Part shown: positions 1 to 13,000 of the stretch, in pieces
Numbering within the stretch: the stretch's first letter is position 1
Layout of the letters: each line of letters starts with the position of its first letter
Program-made: the position numbers and the translations under genes
The notes under the pieces: generated by a model
Seen by the model: only the letters and a program-made list of their open reading frames with translations
What the model was told of the DNA's origin: nothing
Database searches by the model: none
Origin: Glossina fuscipes
Taxonomy: Eukaryota > Arthropoda > Insecta > Diptera > Glossinidae
DNA: 64,000 nucleotides
Assembly (NCBI RefSeq): GCF_014805625.2
Contig: NW_023998464.1
Location: forward strand, 5,783,095-5,847,094
Reading direction: 5' to 3'

Positions 1-36
1 TTTTAGTCTAAGAATTCAATTCATTAGTCTAAAATT

Positions 37-58
37 AAAATAATAATAATAATAATAA
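37..58. repeat. (AAT)n microsatellite
   Basis: About seven AAT units stand in a row near the left edge of the window. This is a simple repeat with no evident function. Confidence 0.85.
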
Positions 59-1486
59 TTACAAGAATTACAAGACAAGGAAGCTTTTTGCCAAAATATA
101 AACCTTAGAAGCCTTGCATCAGTATAAACACCGTAATCAGTTTGGCTACGTTTTTCCGTCTAAGTTGTACTCATTTTCGCCGTTCCTCATCTAAAAAAAA
201 CAATTTTTTAAAAATATTTTAAAAAAAATTCTCTAGCATCAAGTAGATAACATCCCTATAACTTCCCTAAAACTTGCCTTTTCTTAACAGTACAGTAAAT
301 AAAGGGCAAATGATCCAAATAAATGAAGGGAAAAATTGTTTATCAAAATTCATTTTTTGTCATGGGCTGAAAATTCTTCAATATACCAAAAATATTAACA
401 GGATTTCAATACAGTTTAAAATAATAGCTTAATAAAGCTTTGAGTGAAATTACAAACGCAGCGAAATCGTTTTTCTCATTCAATATTCAACGTTAGTAAG
501 AGGAAACGAATCTCATAAGAAATTCCATAAGAAAGGGAAAACAAACTTTACATACTGCACAAAACACATAAACGTCAAAAACCCAGAAACAATTTTCGCA
601 AAATTATGAGCCTAAGGATACTTACTATTGAAACTTTTTCCTTTCTAAACGTGAAAGCATGCACAAGCTGGAAAGGAAAACTAATTTCCCAGTTGGGAAG
701 TAACGTACATATGAACGCATATAAATAGATGTATACATATATATATCACAATATCCCAATAAATCATGAACATATGTTCGTGTACAATAAACCCTAAAAC
801 ACACGCACAGATGATGTTGAAAAACTTTAAACCGTAGTACAGTTTTTTGCTAAATCGACCTTACCTCATTTTATCTGGTGAGTGTAGATGAAAAAACTGT
901 TTGTTCATGTTGATATGAAAACGTTGTTGATTTAAACGTTTCGCTAAAAATTTGTTTTTGCCCTATTTACGAAATTTTCTTAATTTATCAATTTCCAGCC
1001 GCACACTAAATTTAAGCTCTTTAATTTATCCCTGGGTTATTTTGATGTTCATTACCGCAAAAAAAAAGGCATATTAGATTAATGTCTCTATAGGTAACAC
1101 ACAGAAGTCGTCTTCGCAAGGCCCATAGCATAGACGATGACAATATTTCTAACCAGCAGACGACTCACTGTAGATTCACGCACTTCTTGTCAGGGATCTT
1201 CTTCGCCTAACCATCACAAAGAAATTAAGGAAAACTTTAAGAAGAAAATTACACGAGCTTGTACATGTTTGGATTAAAAAATCATCGAAAGTTTCCTTTA
1301 ACAGTAACGGTTTTGTTCAAATTCTAAGTAATGCATGGGAACAAGTTTCTTCCATGTTTTTATTAAAGCATTCAAAAACATTTTTTATAATTTCGCAATA
1401 AAATCGTTCTTTTTCCAAAGCATACGCTTAATAGCCTTTCTCGTTGTTTAAATAAGAGATGTTTTAATTAAATTTATGATATATGC

Positions 1487-1506
1487 AAAAAAAAAAAAAA
1501 AAAAAA
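1487..1506. repeat. Poly-A tract, 20 bases
   Basis: An uninterrupted run of 20 A follows ATATGC. It could be a microsatellite or the tail of an old retroposed sequence, but no target duplication or recognisable retroposon body was seen upstream. Confidence 0.8.
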
Positions 1507-4254
1507 TGGGTTAAACACTGACCACATAGTCGGGGACAAATTCTAATTTAACTAGAGGACGTTCTTATGAAGCTACGTCAGAGCTTTTAAAATAATCGCC
1601 TAAAGATTTAAGACGACAAAGGCGCGGGGGACACATAAAGGAACTTGAGATTTTGAACATATGATCGCAATTACATCGTTAAGCTTTTAAAGGTTAAATA
1701 GTGTTACCGGTATTTAGAAAGTCACTTCACCAGACAAAAGCAGCTTCCAAGAAAAGCTTTTGTATGCGGTTTTTGAAAGTTTAATACAAAAAAAAAAGCA
1801 CAAAAAGCCACTCCCAACCTATAAAAGATCTAAAGTTTTGAATAAATACATCTCAAGGTTACCTTCAAGCTCTTTGTGGAGGTGTTTCTGGGTGGTAAAC
1901 TCACATTCCCCCAATTAGAAATATATTGCACTGCGTTGCGGTTGACGACTACGATCGAAGCGATCGCAAATTCATTACTTTTTTCTTTATTCGCCATTTC
2001 TTTTACATATCGATTCTTGCAAAGCAGTACAGTTTCAACTCAAACACGTTATATTAAACCTATATTGCGAACCTTTCATTTCCATGATATTACTTAGCTG
2101 AGGTGGTATAAAGGGACGTCACGACATAATTTAAATAAATTTAATCGCTACTATCCGTTCGCTTGGCACAATCCATCCAAGCTTTGCGTAGAAAGTTAAA
2201 ACTCTTCGCCTATGATCTTGGCTTCTTGATTCCGCAGATTTTATTTCGAGATGGCAACGTGCATATATAATCACAAAATTCCATAATACAATTTATAACC
2301 GAAGATGACCACGCCACAAAGTGTGATGGATATGCCAACGGCTTTTGAAAGTGGGATGCATTTAGCAATTTCTTTTGCGATAAGAGACCCAATCAATCTG
2401 TTTTAATAAACATTTCGTTCTCCTTACATAACATTAGGGGAATAAAAAATGTCTTCGCTGTCATCGAGCAACAAGTTTCAGAAAGTTTGCGAGAAATCTA
2501 GTTAAACATACTTGGCCACTTTTGCAGCGCCATTAAGGTGGCTAACTGCCCGGATATTTGTTTACTAAGTTTTCGAAAGTTGCGGTTGGCATCTGTTCCG
2601 TTCAGATTGTGAAGATAGTATTGTCAAAGTACAGAGATTCAGACCGTTTTTCTGTTGTCCTTTTAAGATAAAGTAAATTATGCATTTATTTAGGATGGTG
2701 TGCATCCAAAGTTCGTATAAAACCACACTATTTTTATGTCACGTTCACTCGCTGTACGGAATGGCTGACTTATGATGTGTTTAAGCATTACCTTGAATGT
2801 TGTAATAAACAATAACGTCCACGCACAGTGTCAAGTGAGAAACTGGAAATGTTCTCTGTTTTTGTATATTCTTGTAACCACGTCGTCCGTTATAGGACTT
2901 AGTTCGACATTTTATATGGTAATTACAGGTCTCGTTCCTTTACGGTACATTAGCTTTTGTCTTTATACGTTGTTTCCATGATGTTGATGGATTTCCGTAT
3001 TTTTGTGCATTAATGCTTGTGGCCTTTTCATTTCTCTAGGGATATATGCTTTTAATCTTATTATTTGTGTACACACTGAGCGTTTGCTTTTTTTATTGCA
3101 TATCAAATTACTCAGCCTTTCCATACATATTCATCTTGTTTTTGAGGCTTTCATTGCTATCGCTCTGGCTTGCGGTAATCTTTTATACTTTCATTTTTCT
3201 TGCTTTCTTTCTCTTACTAAAGTTCTTTCAATGAATTCCTTTACTTTTGTTCCTTTCCTTTAACTTGTAGTCTATTTTTACTTATAAGTGCAGTAGATTA
3301 ATATATTTTAACGTAATAGTTGTTTTCATTGTCACTGACATCTTAGGGACGAACAATTGAAAACGAAAGTGGCCAATCAATTATCGCGTTAAAGTCATTG
3401 TATTTAGAGAATGTACTACACATCAGCGAAATTCAGTGAAGCACTTACATGTTTGTTTATTTGCCGTGACATTTGATATCGATTTGTTCTGTCTATAGTC
3501 AGAATTTTTAAAGTAGCAAAAGTTATAATTGACAGGGAAGAAATTTTAGGAAACTTCAATGCGCCTCCTTTACTCTTTCTCCATATTGCACAGATGTTGA
3601 GAACTGTTTATCAACGATCTTCAAGTAACTCTTTACTAAACAGATGAGAGAGACGCTCTTATTAGTTGTTGCTTGGCATGCTTTGCAACTTTGTTCAAAT
3701 CATTTGATCAGCAAAAACAAAGCTTCCAATTTGTGCCACCAATACGGCACAAGCTAAGCGAAGAAATGAAAGTAGAGTGTTACAGATAAATTCGTGTCGT
3801 CATCAAGACTTACAGATGTAGCTGCATTGTTCCCTCACCTATATCCTTTACTGCTTCAACTTTTGAGCCTTGCGATTAAAATAATTGCAAAGTTCATTTA
3901 TAATCTCATTATCGGACTGATTAACACGTCTAAAAAGTGCACTAATATTGCATCACAAAATTCTAAAGTACGAGACACTATTTCTTTCCTTTGTTTTTTT
4001 CTAATACTATTTATATAACTTGAGAATCTTAATACCCATTTGAAATATCCATCAAGCAGTTATGTGTAACAACGTAGTCTCTTAGTGCTTTGTGATTTCT
4101 GTAACGTATAGTACTTTAAGCTTGTGAGGTTCAAATATAAAAAAATTGAAAGCGTGGAAAAAAGCGGGCAAAGAAAGACAAATTATATTCTTACGACATA
4201 TGTGCTTTTCACATATTTTCGAACTCGACAAAGAAATTTTGCTATGAGGAAATA

Positions 4255-4286
4255 TTAGTTTGGGGAAAAAGAAATCCATTATTTTT
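4255..4286 (+). repeat. mariner left terminal inverted repeat
   Basis: This 32-bp sequence matches the reverse complement of 5454-5485 with two differences, at repeat positions 5 and 27. It starts directly after a TA at 4253-4254. On the transposase strand it is the 3' end of the element, 21 bp past the transposase stop codon. Confidence 0.92.
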
Positions 4287-4307
4287 ATATGAACTTCAGG
4301 ACTTTAT

Positions 4308-5300
4308 TTAAAATGCTTCGGATTGTCCGGTTTGGGTCAAATATGCACCGTTTTGTTGTATGATTTGTTGCCATTTTAAAGGTAACTTCAAAATGCCTCT
4401 CTCATAGAAGTCCTGGTCTCTATTTGCAAAAAACTCTAGTAGTCGATTTTCACAATCCTCCCTAGATTCCAATTTTTTATCATTAAAGAAATTTTGCAAT
4501 GCAAGAAAAAGATGATAATCGCTTGGTGCCAAGTCCGGACTGTATGGCGGATGCATTAAAACTTCTCAACCAAGCTCCCGAAGTTTCTGGCGAGTCACTG
4601 TAGATGTGTGTGGCCTAGCGTTGTCCTGGTGGAACACGACACCTCTCCTGTTGGCCAATTCTGGCCGTTTCTGGTCAATCGCTATCTTCAAACGGTCCAG
4701 TTGTTGACAGTAGAGATCAGAATTTAGCGTTTGGCCATATGGAAGCAACTCATAATAAATAATCCCCTTCCAGTCCCACCAAATGCATAGCAAAACCTTC
4801 CTGGCCGTTAGTCCTGGTTTGACCACAGTTTGAGGTGCTTCACCGCTCTTTGACCACGATCGTTTTCGCACAGGGTTATCGTATGTGATCCATTTCTCAT
4901 CTCCAGTCACCATCCGTTTAAGAAATGGGTCTATCTCATTCCGTTTGGCCAAGGCTTCGCAGATGGAAATTCGATCCATCATGTTTTTTTCTGTTAATTG
5001 GTGTGGCACCCAAACATCGAGCTTCTTTTTGAATCCAGCTTTGTGTAAATGGTTTAAAGCTGTTTTATGGTCGATTTTTAGCTCCTGGGCGATATTACGA
5101 CTGCTAACATGCCGGTCAAGTGCATCTTTAACATCAAAAATTCCTGAACGGAATCTACGAAACCAAAATTGCACATAATTGGCTGTTACAGTCTCGGAAC
5201 CATAAACACCATTCACAATTTTAGCCGCCTGGCTTGCATTTTCGCCTTTGTCAAAGAAAAACTGTAAAATGTACCGAATTTTCTCTTTGTTCACTTCCAT
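4308..5300 (-). pseudogene. mariner transposase (mellifera subfamily), inactivated
   Basis: This encodes a DD34D transposase, a nuclear enzyme that cuts the element at its inverted repeats and inserts it at TA. The start was taken as the ATG at 5298-5300 (MEVNKEK), where family homology begins; the frame is open 60 codons further into the TIR. In order it has an N-terminal helix-turn-helix (FFDKGENASQAAK), the WVPHQL motif, first Asp in VTGDEKW, second Asp in FHQDNARPH, and third Asp in SPDLAPSDYH. I counted 34 residues between the last two Asp, as in active mariners. There are two lesions. First, the codon after RELG is TGA (4566-4568) where the family has Trp, which splits the gene. Second, about 19 residues are missing in frame between VKDA and DRHVSS, removing the GRP linker between the two DNA-binding helices. 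Total length is 330 codons against about 349 expected. No autonomous activity is likely, though the ends could be mobilised by another source. Confidence 0.93.
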
Positions 5301-5453
5301 TTTTAACACGCTGTTACTTACAACTGAATGCACCAAACAAAAAACAGCAAAAGAATTTTTTTTACTGCGAAATGTCACCTTTCCAACGAGCATAAATCTG
5401 AAATTGTTTGATCGATACTTTACGAGAAATCTATCAGTGCAGCCATCTACCGA

Positions 5454-5485
5454 AAAAACAATGGATTTCTTTTTCCCCAACCTAA
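5454..5485 (-). repeat. mariner right terminal inverted repeat
   Basis: This is the inverted partner of 4255-4286, with 30 of 32 bases the same. It is followed by the second TA copy (5486-5487) and is the 5' end of the element relative to the transposase gene. The minus-strand frame stays open into this repeat, so the open frame starts upstream of the true transposase start. Confidence 0.92.
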
Positions 5486-5487
5486 TA

Positions 5488-5923
5488 TTAACAGGAAGCT
5501 CTAAAATTTAAGAATAAAGTGATCTGGTTTTTGTTAATGGCAGCTGAACATTAGTCTGCGCTTTGAACAAAACCCGATAAGAGTAACTTGATAAAAATCA
5601 TAACGTTGCTCTGAGCCACAGGAAATCTAATGAAAGATTTAGCTCAATTCACTCAAGTATTTACCTTATTATACTTGTTATATTTTTCTTCCATTATCTC
5701 TATAAATTTCAGCGCTACAAATTCGCGGTAAGTTATCCACACTCTTCTAAGGATTAGAAATATAAATCGTAAGCAAACCAGAAACCCGTGTTTTACTTCA
5801 AGGTCAGCATTGAATGCCATTCTCCTTAACCAGACTTTTGTTAAAGATTGAAAAACTTTCAACTTTACTCCAGTACGTTTTCATTTTGGTAGGCGCGAAC
5901 GTCATCCGGCAAACCGCCGTTCG
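5488..5923. other. Non-coding stretch after mariner
   Basis: No gene is recognised. A minus-strand frame at 5653-5862 has no family features. The stretch ends in a locally more GC-rich segment (about 5890-5922) directly before a TATA-like run. Confidence 0.5.
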
Positions 5924-5933
5924 TATATATAAT
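5924..5933 (+). promoter_or_regulatory. Candidate TATA box
   Basis: TATATATAAT follows a GC-richer segment. Downstream lies TCAATTT (near 5963), a weak initiator-like match about 40 bp away, somewhat farther than the usual 30. It is placed to serve the small secreted-peptide ORF at 6015. In AT-rich DNA such a match can be chance. Confidence 0.3.
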
Positions 5934-6014
5934 ACTGGATATTAGTAAACCCAAGTTTGTTGTCAATTTAGTTCTAACTAATTCACTTTAGTGTATTTTA
6001 CTAACTGCACACAT

Positions 6015-6125
6015 ATGGCGAACAAAAGGGCGCTTATACCTCTACTTGTTGTGCTCTTTTTTTTTGAGTTTACTAAGCACAACCTTAACTACCTCTTTGC
6101 TGCGGATGAGTTTTTATATTTATAG
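6015..6125 (+). CDS. Candidate short secreted peptide, 36 aa
   Basis: This ORF is too short for ordinary gene calling. The ATG is followed by G (ATGGCG), a fair context. The N-terminus MANKRALIPLLVVLFFFEF has the plan of a signal peptide: a positive n-region (K4, R5) then about a dozen hydrophobic residues. The rest is short (THNLNYLFAADEF-like, ending LYL). The same frame stays open beyond the TAG at 6123-6125 for another 22 codons, starting PTSAVAQDY and ending at a TAG at 6192-6194. A stop-codon mutation, readthrough or chance could explain this. A TATA-like site lies about 90 bp upstream. I do not recognise a family. Chance is a real alternative, since poly-T runs translate to Phe and Leu. 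Confidence 0.25.
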   Translation: MANKRALIPLLVVLFFFEFTKHNLNYLFAADEFLYL

Positions 6126-6885
6126 CCTACGTCCGCTGTGGCACAAGACTATATTAAATTTGTGCGGTTGAATGCAACAGTCAGAGCGACTTAGAATAGA
6201 CCTACCATGTATTATATCGATCGATTCAGAGGCAGTTTCTGAAGCCATCGTAGCTTATCTGTTCGTGTGGCCGGCTGACGTCTCTGCCTCTTCATATGCT
6301 AATAGGGTCTAATTCCCAATATTTCAAGGTGAAAATTAGACCACAATACTAACTTGATGTAGAAATCAACTTTGCAGAATTTGGATCACATAAGTGTAAT
6401 TTTTGGATTCCACGGCTTATGAGGATTCTCAAGAAACACAAACCTGTATCTTTTCTTTCACTTATTTCATTTCAATTCAGCTACAAACTTTAAATTTCAG
6501 GTAAATTAGACATATGAGCATTGGTGCTGTTTCTAGAGCTTATATATGCACAACGCTAGTTAATTACTACGCACATTAAATTGTTTAGTATAATGGGAGA
6601 ATAAATTTTGTAAAACGCGAACGATCCTAAATTTTAGTTCACTCCGAAACCTGAGGATTATAAGCAATGGGGTGCTAGCGAACACTAAGAGGATGCAAGT
6701 TACCAAAAGCCTTAATTCAACACCGCATTAGTTGCGATTTAATTAGTTTCACGTGAGACTGAACACGATTGATACTCTTCTCTTACGCTTTGTATAAAGT
6801 ACGATAATATAAACTTCGTTCGAATTTTTACATTCAGCATTGAGTAAGTTTTAGCGGCCGAAGGCTCTAGAATGGAGGTAAATCT

Positions 6886-7044
6886 ATGGCACTACTTGAA
6901 AGGTTGATTACAGATCTGATCTCTAAAACGAAGGTAAAGCCACACGAAATAATCCATTTCCACAGGATAGCAATGAAGCTTGAAGATACCACAGCAAATT
7001 CCTTAATGCAAAAAGGCAGAATTGTGTTTGAACTAACTCAATAG
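6886..7044 (+). CDS. Small ORF of unknown function, 52 aa
   Basis: This ORF begins ATGGCACTACTTG and ends TAG. Its composition is balanced and soluble, unlike the Phe/Ile/Tyr-rich chance frames nearby: it starts MALLERLITDLISKTKVKP and contains HEIIHFHRIAMKLEDTTA. The first half could form an amphipathic helix. There is no signal peptide, no cysteine and no recognisable domain. An in-frame stop lies 15-18 bases upstream of the ATG. The sequence could be a fragment of an old transposon gag-like protein, a small gene, or chance. Confidence 0.25.
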   Translation: MALLERLITDLISKTKVKPHEIIHFHRIAMKLEDTTANSLMQKGRIVFELTQ

Positions 7045-10000
7045 CGTCTACGTGACAGCGGAAGGATGGAAGCCACATAGCAGAAGCGCATTCAAGTGTA
7101 GGCCTAACTTCTTTTGTTGAACGTTTTACGGGGCCAAGCCCCGATGTAGCTTTATAAACATAGTTGTTAACGCGTAGCTTAGATAATGCTTTTAGATGGA
7201 GAAGCTTCTTTACATTCTACAGTTTTTGTGACTCGATAAAGTGTTCCGTAGTGAGAAAATTCCTGCTTGGCAATAATAGTTTTCTGCATTTATTTAATTT
7301 TAATGTTATGAAATTGATTGAGAACCATGCACCTATGCTCTTTGAGTTTGATTTGATTGCAGATCGATGCAATCGTGATCAACGTTGCAGAAAGAGATCA
7401 GCTTTACATAATCTGCATGCATGGAGATGTGGAATGACTCAATCACAGACTCGAGAACAAACAAAATCAGACGAAAATGATTACGAAGATGGCGCATTAC
7501 TGAAATTTCATCAAATTGAAAAGACTTACCGAACACTTTTAAAAGTTAGGACTTACCGAAAACTTTTAGATTAGGAAAGTGTGATCCCATTCCTTTTAGT
7601 AAGTTAGTTATCAAAAGTCTTATTGGAATGCACCTAGATAACCACGCACCTGCGTACCACAGAAGAAGGCTTCAAAGATGTAATCAGTAAGTCCTAATTC
7701 GCTCATGATGGTTAATATTCCATGTAGAAATGCATATTGCCTTGGAGAAATATACGATTTCCTTGCGATATTGAACAAATAATTTGGTGAATGCACTCAT
7801 AATCCTCTGTAATTCTTAGCTAAGCGTTTTTAGTGATTGTCATCATTTGGCATAAGAAAACTACTTTTCAGATGGCTGGAAACACATTTACCTTGAGAGG
7901 GAGCTGAAAAATTCCTGCGAGAATCGGTATACCATCAAAAATTTAGCAAGCTATTGTACTGTAATCGGTTTAGGCTTGGCAAATTTCTCCTTTAGGCTTT
8001 ACCAAAAAGATCTAATTTTCCATATTTTGTGATGAGAAATTGTCTACGTTAGTTATATGTTATAAGTGAACCCGATTTGCCCCACGTGAACCTGCTTAAT
8101 GCACCCCATTCCATATAAGACTCCGTGTGAATTATAAGCGTCTTAGAAAACGATGTAATTTTTAATGTTTTGGTCAATATTAGCAATTTATCAAAAAAAT
8201 TAATCGTAGGGTATTTGAATCACATAGAACTTTTTTACCTCCTCATTTATAGGGGTTCTTATGAAAAGCTAGCGCTCATATTAGGAGAAAGTCTAATCTG
8301 CAATTTTTTATGACGAAGACAGCTAAAGCTTATTACATCTTTGACAAGTTAATTAAGTTTACTGAATTTGGATAACATCAGGTGAAGTTTCAGGCGTCTT
8401 CCAATATGCGGGCTTCCATAAAAAGTATGTCTTTACGTGAAAATTGTTTAAAATTTTGCGGCATTATCACGAAACGGAACAAACAACAGTATTAGGCGAA
8501 GTAGTATAGCATTTCCAAGTATAATGTCGTTTCTCGATGATATATACACAGATATGTGCACAGCTATATATTGGGCAAGTGTTCAAATAATTGAAAGAAG
8601 AGAGATAAATTAAAGCACAATGATGTATTGGAACAAGACATTTTAATCCCTACAGGAATAGAAGTAAATAAGTAAAAGATTTTAAAATAGAATTTTATTG
8701 ATTTAGAGCGTGGGTGAAGAAACCAGTCCAACTTGAAGCAAATTACGAAACGTTTGGTAATCTTGCATTGTCTATGAACATTAAGTGTACGTCAGCGGAA
8801 AGGCAACTCCAACAAAATACGTTTCGTTTTGTCTTCTAGATGTTTGCCGTTGATTTCTGCTTTACTCAACACTCAATAGCACTGCCTTTTGTTTATGTTT
8901 ATGTTTGCAATACGGGCAATATATTACCGAATTTTTTTTTTAAGCGAAATTACTTTTTTATAACTTTTTTTCTTCCTAGATATTTGCATAAAAATAATTT
9001 CTATAGCTTTTTTCTCATCATATTAAATGACCCAGATATTATATGGATATCAATAAAAACATAAATTTTTATTCTTCAACATTTACCATAAAAAATATGA
9101 GAAACTGAAACGAAAACAAGAAACATTTGCCAAGAAAACTCTGTAGCAGCACAAGTCGAACATCAGCAGCAACATTAACATTAATACTAAAAGCTAAATC
9201 CCAATGATTTATCATAAGCGATTTTTGTTGCTTTTGTTGCTGCTGGTGCTGGTAATGCTGCTGTTGGTGACTTCTTAGCCAGTCTATTTAGGCGGAATAA
9301 AGTTAGTCTTTAAATAAAATGTGGCTAAAAGCAAATTCATTTTGCTGTCTGCGATAAAAACAAAAAAAAAAATCCTTTCAATACTTTTCATGAAAATCGA
9401 AGACAAATTCAAGCATGATATACGAGCACCAGGCCGCCGTTGAATACTATAGTTTTGCTGAAAGCGCTTTCAAACTGTGGTAGCTTAACTGCCGGTTTAT
9501 CAGACATGCCGAGAATTAAGTTCTTTTTCTTTTTTTTTCTCGTTTTTCTTTTTTTGCTTTAATAAATTGCCATCAACATAAGATTTACGTAATTTCTTTC
9601 CCTTTCTTTCCTATGAGGAAAAAGCAAATAAAATATATTTTTGGGAAAAATTTTTATATATTTTCTATTTCATTCGAATTTCTTTCTTCATCCATAAATT
9701 CGGAAAAGTATTTGGTTGCCAATCTAAAGCGAAAGCCTGCACGCCTGTCTTTCCCTTTTCGCAAAGCTTTATTTAATGCAGTGATTTTTTTTTTATGAAG
9801 CTTCAAAGTGGCAGTAAGTGAGTTCAGTGGCACAACAATAACGGCAAAAACGCATGCTTACTTACGTCAAGTATTGATAAATATTTTATGGCATTTCGCG
9901 TAACGAAATGGTTTGAAAATATATATGTCTATATATATGCATATATATGGATATATATCTAAATACACTCGAAATTTAAAAACCAAGTCAAAAAAAAAAG

Positions 10001-13000
10001 TGTAATACGGTTGAATTTCACATGAATATGTATTACTTGAACGGCAAGAGTATAAAGATTGAATGACAAACAAGTTCTAGAGTGCCAAACTTTAGAGGAT
10101 TATAAGATTGGTTTTATTTGCAGATTTTTTTTCAATTTTTCCAAAAGGCGAATAAAAATAATGCTAAGTAAATTATTTTTCCATTTTACGTCATTGCATG
10201 CTCAGGAAGTTTGTAACGGTTCGCTACAAGCGTATTCATTTATTGTACCGTCATATTATGTGGAAACTAAAACTTGGAGAAAGTGAACTCTTGGGTCCTA
10301 TATGCTGCCTGGATATAAGATGCTTTCCAATTTATCGAAACAACACAACTAATAATCCATGACGTGTTACAAAATGCGTCGATTAACTACTCTGCTTCAA
10401 TTACATGGATCCTTCTTTCACTACTATCGCTGTAGATTATTGTCGTTATCATACACATCTGTTTAATATCCAATTATTAATCATAATTACAACCATTGTT
10501 CTATTTATGTATTCTGCCTACTGCTTATTATACCAATTTATATTTGTTGACTAACGTCGTCATCATCATGGTCATTGTAAATTTCATATTTAAATTGTGC
10601 AAATCACATCATTGTATTTACTACAGTCATGGTTGACGTACCGCAGGTGTGAAAATAAGTTCTAATCAACTTTTTTATGCGAAAAAGATAAGAAAAAAGA
10701 AACTAATTTCATCAAGATACTGTCCAACGGTTGCGCGCAACGTACACATTTATATTATTTCTCCGGCGGAATTTAATTTTCCCATCGAAATTATATCCGG
10801 AGCGAATTTTACAATGAGAGTCCGAGCAATCCAATGTTCAAAATTCAAACCACGAAAACATTTCGTAAACGGCACGCATATCTTCTGCACGCAACTGCAT
10901 AAGTTGCTTGAACTTTTATGTGCTCAGATCCACTATCAACGGACCTGCCGTCACATGAACGGCTTGATCATATCGTTAACCAAGACAGATTGAATTTTTG
11001 CTATTGGCCACGGCTATTACGCAAACCAGCTGTTCAACCGATTTAAGACCAACCGCTGAATAGAATAGTGCTCGGATCACATATTTCCCGAATTTCAATC
11101 ATAGATATTTTTAACACCAGAGCTATTTAGAATGTTTTACCGCGCAGAGGCTCGCTGCTTTGTTTTCTTTATAATAAAATATTGCATACGATGACTTTAT
11201 ATTATATACGATAAATTAACGCAACATGACTATATAGATCATCTTATTCCAAGTACCAAACTGGTAATGTATAGCGCTGGATCAATTAACTTATTTAAGA
11301 ATACGGCTTCATGCAAAATACCGCATAACAAGTAACATAAGGTTATCACCTCGATTTTTGGGTTTCTGTGTAGAGGTTTATTCATGTTGAAATATTCTTT
11401 ACACTGAGTTCGTATTGGATGCCCCTATTTCATGGTTATTATAAACCCAACTACATAGTCTATTTTACAATTTCATCGCAAATGACGAGATCCGTATTTC
11501 AACGCATCAGGCTAGAAATAAATAACGGCGCACTGCATTAATTTCAAAACCAGAAAAAAACAAAAAGTTGCAAGTCCTCGAAATATTTCAAAGTACACGA
11601 TCATCTTTCATTAGATGACACAGCAACCTTGGCTTTAGTTCATTTTGAATGTTGTATGTGTACTTAGAAGATATTTTTCGACGTGAGGAGAAGGAAAGTC
11701 GACACGAAAGTCGTCTATAAATAATAAACTGCTTCGATGAGGATTTTCTTAGTTTAAAGCAATGCTTAATGGGTTACAAGTCTAAAACTTGGAAAGACAC
11801 GTTTTATGATCGGGCAAGACCATTAACCGGCCATTAACTATCCTATATCACTTCACCTAATACTATTCTTCATTGATTTTCTTGATAAAATATTGCAAAT
11901 TATATATATAGTATATAGTATAAATCTTGTCCCCACGTAAGAACATACCTCCCGTCGAAGATCTCAAATGGACATAGATCCAAATTCACATGACACAAAT
12001 ACAGTAAAATTAACTTTCTTGTTAGAGATTATAATGTTTCTCACCTATTATAGTCATAAAGTGTTCAAAATTCCACTTTGCTTCCACACTAAGACTTACT
12101 TTTGGTAAAAACCCTTATGAAATAGACCTAAGAGGTGTAAATCAATTAATCTTTATATCAAGTTCATTACTACGAACGAATTTTCTTTATAAAAAACTAA
12201 AAGTTAGACCTTTCCGTTATATAAAAGTTTACTCTTCGTCGACCCATTTGTATAACGATGAGTTCACAAACTTGGACCATCACATCAAAACTTTTCATAC
12301 CAATTAAATAGCAGTACTAGGCGCACTTTGCACAAGAAAATTTCAAAAATTGGAAAATTTTAAAATAAGCCGTTATGTGACGACTGGTCGTAAATATCGC
12401 CAAATGGAATCTACTTGTAATACTAATAATTTCATCAAAACATATTAAACATCGTAAACTGTGGGTTGAACACAAAAACCCATAAATCCATAAAGGTATC
12501 AGACCAGAGCTATAGAAAAAATATAATTCTGAGTCAATCGTTATAATAAATGGTGGATGTAGTTTAATTTCTCTGCTTGTCACATACACTCACACAAACT
12601 TCAAACAGCCAAGATCACAAGTGGTGTTTCGTATGAAAATGCAGCAGAACATGGTTTTAATACAAAATATAGCATCGAACGTCAGACAAATTATTTCCAA
12701 ATGTTTTTCTCTCATTGTGTAACTAAACTATTGTAAGAAGTGTATTTCCCAAATGAAAGAAATATTAAGCAGTTAACATTTCACGCATGCAATTACTATT
12801 TACCTAGTGTGGCAATACATTCAAAGGAATCTCAGTTCTTAACCCTGTAAATAAATAAAAAAAAAAAAAATAAATAAATATATAAGTCAAAGATTTCTTT
12901 CTTTCTATTTTATTAAATTTTATAAAATGTCTTGTTTAATACTTTTTCCCTTCTCTACATTTTGTTATATTAATTCTGCAATGTAACGACAACTTTTCTT

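Larger units (their letters stand above)
1..4252. other. AT-rich non-coding stretch
   Basis: No gene is recognised here. The longest frames (for example 2772-2981, 3003-3263 and 3794-4018) are rich in Leu, Ile, Phe and Tyr, as expected from translating AT-rich DNA, and some lack an ATG. There is an (AAT)n run near 37-58 and a 20-base A run at 1487-1506. I see no transposon ends and no RNA gene. Confidence 0.6.
4255..5485 (-). mobile_element. mariner transposon, mellifera-type, nearly full length but dead
   Basis: This is a 1231-bp Tc1/mariner DNA transposon bounded on each side by TA (4253-4254 and 5486-5487), the usual mariner target duplication. The ends are inverted repeats starting TTAGNTTGGGG. 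Between them lies one transposase gene on the minus strand, with little untranslated DNA. Family assignment to the mellifera subfamily is from my knowledge of its proteins: phrases such as KKLDVWVPH, DPFLKR and FHQDNARPHT, and TTAGGTTGG-like ends. Intact relatives are about 1.28-1.3 kb; the shortfall here equals a deletion inside the transposase. Intact TIRs and TSD with only modest coding damage suggest a fairly recent insertion. The right TIR lies about 440 bp from a TATA-like site. Confidence 0.95.

Noticed and set aside
4885..5511. Plus-strand frames of 97 and 87 codons
   Set aside because: They lie opposite the mariner transposase and inverted repeat and are shadows of it.
7129..7143. 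Perfect hairpin CGGGGC-CAA-GCCCCG
   Set aside because: The stem is only 6 bp, with no T run and no RNA gene context; likely chance.
7164..7574. Plus-strand frame of 136 codons
   Set aside because: It starts without an ATG and has no recognisable motif; the opposite strand is also open.
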